The notes below the pieces were generated by a model. That model was not told the origin of the DNA and ran no database searches. It was given only the letters and a program-made list of their open reading frames with translations. This document shows, one piece after another, positions 30,248-37,605 of a stretch of DNA of 64,000 nucleotides (positions are counted from its first letter, which is position 1; the number at the start of each line of letters is the position of its first letter). The DNA is from CAVRIA01 sp963721115 (GTDB lineage Bacteria; Desulfobacterota; Binatia; HRBIN30; CADEER01). The stretch covers positions 434,001 to 498,000 of the forward strand of contig CAVRIA010000006.1 of the NCBI GenBank assembly GCA_963721115.1, read 5' to 3'. The position numbers and the translations under genes were made by a program.

Positions 30248-30276
30248 CTGACAATTAGCGCTACGTCACATATATG
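30248..30276 (+). promoter_or_regulatory. Sigma-70-type promoter for the CbiX/quinone reductase unit
   Basis: CTGACA (30248-30253), a 17-base spacer and TATATG (30271-30276) fit a housekeeping promoter. It lies in an unusually AT-rich patch (about 30205-30290) that also has a GATCATGATAATG stretch at 30209-30221 with partial resemblance to a Fur box. The leader to the ATG at 30392 is about 110 bases, with a GTCCAC/GTGGAC hairpin at 30308-30323. Confidence 0.6.
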
Positions 30277-30391
30277 ATTACAGCGCTTGTTTGCTGCCAT
30301 GTCGGGGTCCACGGCGGTGGACATGCGGGGATACGCGGCAAAGGCTGTGGAGCATTTCGGCTTCGAACGGTTCTGTGGCATCGATGAAACG

Positions 30392-30790
30392 ATGAAGCCG
30401 AGCAGACGAGGTCTGCTGCTGATCGCCCACGGCAGCCGGCGGGAGGCGTCGAACGAAGAGGTGCGGCAGTTGACCGAGCGCCTGCGCCAGAAGCTCGGGC
30501 GCCGTTTCTCCTCCGTCTCCTGCGCCTTTCTCGAGATCGCGTCGCCGTCGATCCCCGAGGGAATCGAAGCCGCCGTGCGGCGCGGGGTCGAGGACCTGGT
30601 CCTCCTGCCCTACTTCCTCGCGGCCGGATCGCACGTCGCCGAGGACATCCCTGCTCTGGTCGCGGCCAAGCGGCGCGAGCACCCGGGCGTCGCGATCGAG
30701 GTCACTCCTTATTTGGGTGCGGCGCGCGGCCTGGTGGACATGCTCGTCTCTCTGGTCGAGGATGGCGGGGGGAAGAGGAGACGACCGTGA
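30392..30790 (+). CDS. CbiX/SirB-type sirohydrochlorin chelatase
   Basis: The 132-residue short form starts at ATG 30392, preferred because similarity begins at RRGLLLIAHGSRREASNEE; an in-frame ATG at 30287 would add an unlikely 35 residues. The metal-ligand His is in IAHGSR (residue 11), the second in LAAGSHVAEDIP near residue 77. It inserts Co or Fe into sirohydrochlorin, for cobalamin or siroheme. A BtuF-like protein is encoded at 59542. It overlaps the quinone reductase gene by four bases, so they are coupled. Confidence 0.8.
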   Translation: MKPSRRGLLLIAHGSRREASNEEVRQLTERLRQKLGRRFSSVSCAFLEIASPSIPEGIEAAVRRGVEDLVLLPYFLAAGSHVAEDIPALVAAKRREHPGVAIEVTPYLGAARGLVDMLVSLVEDGGGKRRRP

Positions 30791-31764
30791 GCAAGGCGAT
30801 TCGCATCCACGCCACCGGCGGGCCGGAGCAGCTGCGCTGGGAAGAGGTCGAGGTTCCGGCGCCCGCTGCCGGCGAGGCGCTCATCCGCCAGACGGCGGTG
30901 GGGGTGAACTACATCGACGTCTACCACCGCACCGGTCTGTACCCGGTGGCGGGACCGCCGTCGGGCATCGGCATGGAGGGAGCCGGCGTCGTCGAGGCCG
31001 TCGGCCCCGGCGTCGGGGAGGTGGCCGCAGGCGATCGGGTCGCCTATGCGGGCGGGCCGATCGGCGCCTACGCCGAGCGGCGAGTGATGCCGGCGGACAG
31101 GCTGGTGAAGCTGCCGGAGGGAATCAGCGACCGGCAGGCGGCGGCGATCATGCTCAAGGGCATGACGGCGGAGTACCTGCTGCGCCGCACCCATCGCGTC
31201 GAGCGCGGCGAGACGATCCTGTTCCACGCCGCCGCGGGCGGCGTGGGCCTGATTGCCTGCCAGTGGGCGAAGCACCTCGGCGCCACCGTGATCGGAACGG
31301 CGGGCAGCGACGAGAAGGCGGAGCTGGCGCGGGGGCACGGCTGCGATCACGTCGTCGTCTACTCGCGCGAGAGCTTTCCCGAGCGCGTGCGCGCGCTCAC
31401 CGGGGGCGCGGGCGTTCCGGTCGTGTACGACTCGGTCGGCGCCGCGACGTTCGACGGCTCGCTCGACTGCTTGGCGCCGCTCGGCCTCATGGTGAGCTTC
31501 GGCAACGCCTCCGGCCCGGTGCCGCCGTTCAATCTGGTCACGTTGTCGTTGAAGGGCTCGCTGTTCATCACGCGCCCGACGCTGATGACGTATACGGCCA
31601 AGCGCGAGGACCTGGTGGCCAGCGCGACGGCGCTCTTCGATGTCGTGCGCTCGGGGGCGGTGAAGGTGGAGATCAACCAGACCTACCCGCTGTCGGAGGC
31701 GGCGCGAGCGCACCGCGACCTGGAGGCGCGCAAGACGACGGGATCGACGCTGCTGCTACCCTGA
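30787..31764 (+). CDS. NADPH:quinone oxidoreductase, zeta-crystallin type
   Basis: GTG 30787 lies inside the chelatase stop (GTGA overlap). The 325-residue medium-chain dehydrogenase lacks the zinc Cys ligands, as quinone reductases do. Landmarks: GVNYIDVYHRTGLYP (the conserved Asn/Tyr), GMEGAGVVEAVG, KGMTAEYLLRRTHRV, the NADP loop AAAGGVGLIACQWAK, and FGNASGPVPPFN. It reduces quinones with NADPH. Stop at 31764 is followed within five bases by a hairpin repeat. Confidence 0.92.
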   Translation: MSKAIRIHATGGPEQLRWEEVEVPAPAAGEALIRQTAVGVNYIDVYHRTGLYPVAGPPSGIGMEGAGVVEAVGPGVGEVAAGDRVAYAGGPIGAYAERRVMPADRLVKLPEGISDRQAAAIMLKGMTAEYLLRRTHRVERGETILFHAAAGGVGLIACQWAKHLGATVIGTAGSDEKAELARGHGCDHVVVYSRESFPERVRALTGGAGVPVVYDSVGAATFDGSLDCLAPLGLMVSFGNASGPVPPFNLVTLSLKGSLFITRPTLMTYTAKREDLVASATALFDVVRSGAVKVEINQTYPLSEAARAHRDLEARKTTGSTLLLP

Positions 31765-31768
31765 AGGC

Positions 31769-31830
31769 GGGTTGTTGGTTGTTGGCGAAGAATAAGGCCG
31801 CTCGCACCCAACGACCGAACGACCATCAAC
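31769..31830. repeat. AACAACC-type hairpin repeat, copy 4 (degenerate)
   Basis: GGGTTGTTGGTTGTTGG on the left pairs imperfectly with ACCCAACGACCGAACGACCATCAACC on the right, where G replaces the second A in some repeats. It again lies between two convergent genes, overlapping the second stop codon by a few bases. Confidence 0.65.
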
Positions 31831-33127
31831 CGGGTCTCTCGTCCGCCTTGCGGTCCATGCGGCCGAAGACCGCTGTGAGGCTGCGCACGATCAGCCAGCG
31901 CAGCGGTTCCGGCGGCAGGGGCAGGACGCGGCGCGTCCACAGCGCCGCACCGGGGCCGTCGCGCTCGAGCAGTAGATCGGCGACCATGCGGCCGGCGTAG
32001 CTGGCCAACGCGAGGCCGTGGCCGGCGTAGCCGACGGCGTGTACGACGCTCCCCCGGCGTCGGACGACGGGAAGGAAGTCGAGGGCGAACGCGATCGGCC
32101 CGCCCCAGTGCTGCGCGATCTTCACCTCGGCGAGCTCCGGAAAGCGGTCGCGAAAGATCGCGTCCAGGGACGCGGCGATCACCGGGTCGTGGCGCTCGAA
32201 GAGTCGGCCGCCGTAGCCGTAGCGCACGTGCTTGGCTCCGCCGACGATGCGGTTGTCCTTCGTCAACCGGTAGCTCTCCAGCATCTCGTGCGCGGTGTAA
32301 ATGCCCTCCCGGCCGTGCCAGTCGATGCGGGCGAGCTGCGCGTCGGTCAGCGGCTCGGTGAGGAAGAGCTGCACGTACACCGGCACGACGGTCGACCGCA
32401 GGATCCCGAGGCTGGGGGTGAAGGCGTTGGTGGCGATCACCACGTGCCGCGCCCGCACGCGGCCGCGCTCCGTGTGCAAGATCGCCGGCGAGCCTTCCTC
32501 GACGCGCCGCACCGGCGTTCCCTCGTGCAGCGCCACGCCGGCGTTCAGCACGGCGCGCCGCAGGCCGCGCGCGTAGCGGCCGGGATGCAGGACACCGCCG
32601 TGCGGCTCCAGGTACCCGCGCAGGAAGGAGGGGGGCAGCCCGCGGCGGCGCATGTCCTGCGGATCCAGGATCTCGCCCGGAACGCCGTAAGCGGCGGCGG
32701 CCATGGCGGCGCGGTCGAGGTTCTTGTACTGGCGCGGGTGCACGGCGGCGACGACGTTGCCGACCGGCTCGTAGTGGCAGTCGATGGCGAGCGTCTCGAT
32801 CTGCGACTCGACGTAGCGGATCGCGGTATCCGCCAGGTGTACCAGGCCGCGCACCCGCTCGCGCCCGAAGAGCCGGGTGAGAGTGGGAAGATCCTTCCCG
32901 ATCGTCGGCGTCAGGTGGCCGGCGTTGCGCCCGCTGGCGCCGAAGGCGGCGAAGCGCGCTTCGAGCAGCGCGACGCTCAGGCCTTCTTTGCGCAGCTCCA
33001 GGGCCGAGCACATCCCGGCATACCCGGCGCCGACGACGGCTACGTCGACTTCGACGTCTCCCTCCAGCGGCGCCGCCGCCTCGTCCACCTCGGCGAGCCA
33101 GGGGCTGATTTCGGAAAAATCCGGCAT
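31826..33127 (-). CDS. FAD-dependent DAO-family oxidase (PuuB-like)
   Basis: ATG 33127 is used; an upstream in-frame start at 33151 reads repeat-like sequence. The 433-residue protein has the FAD-binding VAVVGAGYAGMCSALELRKEG (residues 32-52), FGASGRNAGHLTPTIG (the GR-N-G motif of gamma-glutamylputrescine oxidase-like enzymes), HVVIATNAFTPSLG and the C-terminal FAD site HAVGYAGHGLALASYAG. It oxidises an amine or amino acid with FAD. Adjacent genes give no clear pathway. Confidence 0.88.
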   Translation of the reverse strand: MPDFSEISPWLAEVDEAAAPLEGDVEVDVAVVGAGYAGMCSALELRKEGLSVALLEARFAAFGASGRNAGHLTPTIGKDLPTLTRLFGRERVRGLVHLADTAIRYVESQIETLAIDCHYEPVGNVVAAVHPRQYKNLDRAAMAAAAYGVPGEILDPQDMRRRGLPPSFLRGYLEPHGGVLHPGRYARGLRRAVLNAGVALHEGTPVRRVEEGSPAILHTERGRVRARHVVIATNAFTPSLGILRSTVVPVYVQLFLTEPLTDAQLARIDWHGREGIYTAHEMLESYRLTKDNRIVGGAKHVRYGYGGRLFERHDPVIAASLDAIFRDRFPELAEVKIAQHWGGPIAFALDFLPVVRRRGSVVHAVGYAGHGLALASYAGRMVADLLLERDGPGAALWTRRVLPLPPEPLRWLIVRSLTAVFGRMDRKADERPG

Positions 33128-33219
33128 GGCGAACAATGGCCAGCCTACCACACCCTAACACCCCAACAACCTGGCCTGAAACTCACCCGGCTGCGCTCGG
33201 GTTCGTAGGCAAAGGCGAA

Positions 33220-33283
33220 GGCTCGGGCTGAGGCTGAGGATTCGCTTGCCCAAGCCTGAGCCTGAGCCTGAGCCTCACAGCCT
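33220..33283. repeat. Short-period repeat hairpin (GAGGCT/AGCCTC type)
   Basis: GGGCTGAGGCTGAGG on the left pairs with CCTGAGCCTGAGCCTGAGCCTC on the right, period six. It ends five bases before the lipoprotein stop on the minus strand, so it lies directly downstream of that gene, like the other repeat hairpins. Between here and 33137 there is another partial AACAACC-like arm. Confidence 0.6.
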
Positions 33284-33287
33284 GCAT

Positions 33288-33779
33288 TCACCGTCGTTTC
33301 AGGTAGTCGAGATCCGATCCCGGCGGCCTTTCCGGAAGCACCTTCTCGAAGGCGAAGATCGGCGTGTGGCTGGCCGGCTGCAGGCGTAGGAAGCGGACGC
33401 GCAGGCGCACCGGGGTTCCGGCGCGCCTGTCTTCGAACAGCGGGTCCGCCTCGGGGGGGAACTCGATACGCGCCATGTGGACGGGCGAGGCGGCGATGCG
33501 GGCGGTGAAGTGGGTCGGGATGTCGAGCGCCGGCTTGCCCGGACGCTTGCGATCGCGGCCCCACCAGACGCGGGAGAAGACGAACGTCTCGTCGAACACC
33601 GTGCCGACGTAGGCGCCGGGATCGGCGCGCAGCTTCCGTACCGGAATGTCGGCGAAGGTGCGTGCCGTCTCGACCGGGGCGGGCGGCGGGGGCGGCGCCG
33701 CCGGCGTCCGGCGTGGCGCGCATCCGGCGGCGAGCGCCAGCGCGGCGAGCGCCAGCAGCGTATGGAGGCTCGTCTTCAC
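33288..33779 (-). CDS. Lipoprotein at the end of the multiheme cluster
   Basis: GTG 33779 overlaps the cytochrome stop by four bases (GTGA), so it is coupled to it. The 163-residue product has a lipoprotein signal (LLALAALALAAGC, Cys near residue 20) and a Pro/Ala linker. The 110-residue domain that follows starts ADIPVRKLRADPGAYVGTVF and has strand-like segments (FSRVWWGRD, THFTARIAA, VHMARIEFPPE). I do not recognise this domain. Its position makes it a probable accessory of the cytochromes. Confidence 0.65.
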   Translation of the reverse strand: MKTSLHTLLALAALALAAGCAPRRTPAAPPPPPAPVETARTFADIPVRKLRADPGAYVGTVFDETFVFSRVWWGRDRKRPGKPALDIPTHFTARIAASPVHMARIEFPPEADPLFEDRRAGTPVRLRVRFLRLQPASHTPIFAFEKVLPERPPGSDLDYLKRR

Positions 33780-36097
33780 CGCAGTGTGTGGGAGTACTCG
33801 ACCGCCAGGTCGTAGTCGTTCTCGAGCGGCCGGTCGCGGTAGCTCCGCCCCTTCAACCACAGTGGCACGCCGGCGGCGTTCACCCGGTGGCAGGCGGCGC
33901 ACTTGACGGGCCCGTGCGTGCCGTCGGGATTGAGGAAGGCGGCCTGGGCATAGGTGCCGGTGTCGACGTCGGGAGTCACCGGCTCGAGCCCGTGGCTCGA
34001 CGAGTGGCAGCCCTGGCAGTGGATGCCGGCGTGACCGGTGGAGAATCGCATGAGGGCGTACTTGCCGGGCTGGTCGATCGGAAAGGCCGCGCCGCCCTCG
34101 CTCTCGACGAAGGGCGGGGCGTGGCAGTCGGCGCAGTGGGGCTCGCCCGGCGAGAGCCAGTACTCCTTGCCGTTCGTCGCGGCGTCGTAGGGCGCGACGA
34201 CACCCGGCGTGCCGGAGAGCGGATCGGTCGACGCGATCATCACCGAGCGATCGCCATCGACGTCGGGCTGCGTCAGGATCGGCGCCTCGCCGCTTGCGTT
34301 GGCCTGCAGTACGGCGATGGGGGCGACGGTCTCGCCTCGTCGATCCCAGATGCGCACCACGCCGCTGTCGCGATCCGGCCCGGAAGGAGGCACGCGCGGG
34401 TCGAGGTAGTCGCGGATCAGGGTCTGCTCGTCGATCCCGAGGGCCGAGGCGATCTCCGGCAGCGAGGCGCCGCGCAGCGTCGTTCCCTCGCCGCGCACGG
34501 CGTTCGTCAGGTGATCGGTCCGGTAGAGAGCGCGCGACAGAAGGTTGTGGCAGTTCGTGCAGGTCAACCCCTTGGGCGTTCCGTCCGGCGAGCGCATGAC
34601 GTTGTCGCGCAGCCAGGTGCCGACGGCGTTGAGATGGCTCGGTGTCGGCACGTCGTCGTCGCGCCGCGCGTTCGAGTGGACGTCGCGTCCGATGAAGCAG
34701 CCGCCGGCGGAGTTGCGGTTGTCGGAGGAGGCATAGGGATTCGTCGCCTCGTGCGTGAGGGGAAAGCCCGCCAGGTTGCCGTCGTCGCGGTGGGCCGGAT
34801 GGCAGCCCTGGCACGTTCCGGTGTAGCCGAGCGAGTCGGGCAGGGGACGGTTGCGCTGGTGCACGAGGTGGATCGCCTCGGTGAGCGGCGGGATGATGCG
34901 ATTCGGATCGGGGTTGAGCTGAGCGAAGCGCGCGCCGCGCTCCTGCCGCGGTACGTCGCGGATGCGGCGCGAGACCAGGACGCCGACGACGTTGTCGGCG
35001 TGGCAGTCCTGACAGCGCACCGAGTCGTGTCCGAGCCGGGTCGTCAGCGTGCCTCCGGTCGGGTAGCGAGCGGTGAAGCTGGTGCCGTGCTTGGCGTCGT
35101 GGATCTCGAGAATCGACACGGCGGTCGCCTTGAGGCGCGCGAACCACTCGCCGGTCTGCATCTGGTGGCGCCAGAAGTCGTACTCGGTCCGGTACTTCCG
35201 ATACCGGGTCCCGTTGGCGTTGTCGGTGGCGTGGCAGCGGTCGCAGGCGGGGACGTCGATGGCGTTCACTCCAAAGCCGCTCACCGGCCGGCCGTCGCGT
35301 CCGAGGACGGGCTTGCCGTCGCCGGCGTCGATCAGGCTGACGACGGCGCGCTGGAAAGGGCGGACGTCGGACTCCTCGAGGAAGAAAGCCGACGAGACGT
35401 AGTCGTTGAAAGGCGTCAGCGGCAGCCCGAGCGCCTCCCACGTATTCGGCATGGTGAGCATGATGGGGACGTTCTCCATCGCCGGCGAGTCGGTGAAGAC
35501 GACGGTTCCCTTGGGACCCGAGTTGCGCAGGAAGCCGTGCCCGACGTGCTGATTCGTCGGCCCGCGGTCGATCTTGATCGGGTACGCCTCGCCGATGCGC
35601 AGCTTCTTCGCGTCGGCGGTGGTGCCGCTCGCGTTGCCGCCCTGCAGATCGTCGTACAGGTAGAGCTGGCGGAACTCCTGGCTCGCCAACGTGCGGCCCT
35701 CGTAGTCGGCGCCCCAGTACACCATTTTCTGGTGCTCGGAGTGCGTGTTGGGAAGTCCCTGCGCGTCCTCGTGCTTGTAGGCGAGCTTGATGCGCCGCGC
35801 GCCGTCGAGCAGCACCTCGGCGTCCTGCGGGTCGGCCTGCAGCAGGCGCGGGCCCGATCCGGCGTCGGTGCGGACGATCTGGGCGAGCACCGAGTTGTAG
35901 GGGGGCAGCACGCAGCAGTACGTGAAGTCGAAGCCGGTGCAGTGCATCCCCAGCTCCGAGTGCACCAGGATTGCGTAGTCGCGCGGCGGTGCGCCCGCCA
36001 CCCCGGGCGGCTGCGCCGCGCCGCAAGAGAGCAGAGAGGCTCCCAGCAGGACCGCAGCCCAGTGCGAGCAGCGCCGCCCGAGCGATCTACTCCCCAC
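33776..36097 (-). CDS. Seven-CXXCH multiheme c-type cytochrome lipoprotein
   Basis: GTG 36097 gives a lipoprotein-type signal ending LLSC near residue 24. Seven heme-binding motifs are visible: CDRCH, CQDCH, CQGCH, CTNCH, CADCH, CQGCH and CAACH. Between the signal and the first heme lies a roughly 220-residue heme-free domain starting ELGMHCTGFDF and YCCVLPPYN, shared with the larger paralogue. LHG-type His pairs that could serve as distal ligands are common (for example GHAGIHCQGCHSSSHG). No gap interrupts this frame. It probably sits on the outer membrane or surface and moves electrons; the partner and acceptor are not known. Confidence 0.85.
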   Translation of the reverse strand: MGSRSLGRRCSHWAAVLLGASLLSCGAAQPPGVAGAPPRDYAILVHSELGMHCTGFDFTYCCVLPPYNSVLAQIVRTDAGSGPRLLQADPQDAEVLLDGARRIKLAYKHEDAQGLPNTHSEHQKMVYWGADYEGRTLASQEFRQLYLYDDLQGGNASGTTADAKKLRIGEAYPIKIDRGPTNQHVGHGFLRNSGPKGTVVFTDSPAMENVPIMLTMPNTWEALGLPLTPFNDYVSSAFFLEESDVRPFQRAVVSLIDAGDGKPVLGRDGRPVSGFGVNAIDVPACDRCHATDNANGTRYRKYRTEYDFWRHQMQTGEWFARLKATAVSILEIHDAKHGTSFTARYPTGGTLTTRLGHDSVRCQDCHADNVVGVLVSRRIRDVPRQERGARFAQLNPDPNRIIPPLTEAIHLVHQRNRPLPDSLGYTGTCQGCHPAHRDDGNLAGFPLTHEATNPYASSDNRNSAGGCFIGRDVHSNARRDDDVPTPSHLNAVGTWLRDNVMRSPDGTPKGLTCTNCHNLLSRALYRTDHLTNAVRGEGTTLRGASLPEIASALGIDEQTLIRDYLDPRVPPSGPDRDSGVVRIWDRRGETVAPIAVLQANASGEAPILTQPDVDGDRSVMIASTDPLSGTPGVVAPYDAATNGKEYWLSPGEPHCADCHAPPFVESEGGAAFPIDQPGKYALMRFSTGHAGIHCQGCHSSSHGLEPVTPDVDTGTYAQAAFLNPDGTHGPVKCAACHRVNAAGVPLWLKGRSYRDRPLENDYDLAVEYSHTLR

Positions 36098-36129
36098 CTT
36101 GTTCCTGTCTCTCGCGCACGCGCTCGTCT

Positions 36130-37604
36130 TCAGCTGGGCTCGGCCGGGGCGGCAGTGGCGCGATGCGTCCGGAAGACGTCCGGGAAGAGCTCCACCCGGT
36201 ACTTCTCGCTGGCCAGGCGGCCGGCATAGTCGTGGATGCGATTGGCATTCCAGCGGGCACGGATCCGCTCGCGCGTATCGGCGTCGAGGGGAACGGCTTC
36301 CGCGGGCTTGCACGGCGATCACGCGCACGAGGTGAAAGCCCGCGCCGGTCTGGATCGGCCGACTGATCTCGCCCGGTGCCAGGGAGAACGCGACGTCGCT
36401 CAGGACGGGGTCGCCGTCCGTGCGCGCCACCCATCCGACCACGCCCAGCGTCTGCTTGGCGTTGGGGTCGATCGAGCGATCGCGCGCCAGGGTGTAGAAG
36501 CTCACCCCCGCCGGCGGCGAGCGCAGGATGGCGAGGATCTCTTCGGCCTCGGCGCGGCTGTGCACGACGATCTGCTGCACCTGGCGCCGCTCGGGCGCGG
36601 TGAAGCTCGCCCGGTGCGCTTCGTACTCGCGCCTCACTCCCGCGTCGTCCAGTCCTTCGCGTTGCACGATCTCTTCCCGCACCAGCTTGATGACGTCCCG
36701 GCGTTCGAACCCCGCGACCATCTGCTGGAAGCGGGGGTCGCTGTCAAGGCCGAGGCGGCGTGCGGCGCCGGCGAGGAGATGCGTCGCAATCAGGCGCTCC
36801 ACCTGCTCGACTCGCCCCTCGACGCGTCGGGATCTCGCGCAGCTGCGTCGCGCCGCGGCGCCAGGTGAGGTCCTCGGCACCGACGCTCGCCACCGCGGTC
36901 AGCTGATCGCGCGCGGCGTCGCCCGCCGGGGCGAGCGCCTCGCGGTGGACGGTGACCCGTTCGGTTTGGCGCAGGCGCGCCACCTCGGCGTCGCGAACCT
37001 GTTCCATGCGGGTCTGTAGGATCTGTTGGACGATGCGGCTGCGCTGCGCCGCGTCGGGGCCCTTCACCTCGGCGGGGAAGCCGGTGCTCCAGGCCCGGGC
37101 GATCTCGTCTTCGGACACCGTCTGCCGGCGGCGCAGCTGCTCGAGGTAGCGAGCGGCGAGCACCGGATCGGCGAACGCGTGCAGGTCCTCCTCGTAGAGC
37201 CGGCTGTGGTCGAGCCTGCGGTCGCGGCCGTCCAGGTAGAGGAGGCGCGCGGTGATCAGGCGCTGCAGCAGGCGCTGGCGGGTCCCCTTTCCCTCGCCGA
37301 AGGTCTCCTTGCCGACCAGGGCGAGGCTGCCGGCGCCCTCGAGCACCTCGCCGAGAAAGATCGGCTCGCCGCCCACCCGGGCGGCGACGGCCTGCGGATC
37401 GGGGGGGCCGCCGGCCGTCGCCTGGGGGTGGGGCAGGAAGAGGACGAGCAGCGCGACAGGAGAGGCCGTGCCGTCCCGCGCGTCTGGGAAGAGCGACCTC
37501 CGAGCGCGCGCCGGGAGGGGGGGGCGACGCGCCCGGAGATCGCGGCCGCGAACGGGCCCGCAGGTCGCGTTCCGGCCGCTCGTCGATGTCACCGGTGTCG
37601 GCAT
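36130..37604 (-). CDS. Parvulin-type peptidyl-prolyl isomerase (PpiC/SurA-like; two frameshifts)
   Basis: ATG 37604 starts two bases after the upstream cytochrome stop, so it is an operon member. The N-terminal part has a hydrophobic export segment (SPVALLVLFLPHPQATAG) and the SurA/PpiC-type helical region VAARVGGEPIFLGEVLEG. Indels near 36826 and 36302 break the frame. Corrected, the parvulin domain reads RRQVQQIVVHSRAEAEEIL, LARDRSIDPNAKQTLGVVGWV and GAGFHLVRVIAV, ending RTHRATAAPAEPS at 36130. A G9 run near 37517 makes the exact N terminus uncertain. It likely folds the exported cytochromes. Confidence 0.75.
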
Positions 37605-37605
37605 T

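Noticed and set aside
9929..31830. AACAACC repeats as a CRISPR array
   Set aside because: Units are 7-8 bases, adjacent and arranged as inverted arms of a hairpin, with no unique spacers and no cas genes.
33662..36229. An 855-residue plus-strand frame antisense to the seven-heme cytochrome
   Set aside because: Composition is Val/Ala/Arg-rich and motif-free, while the minus strand has seven CXXCH motifs in frame.
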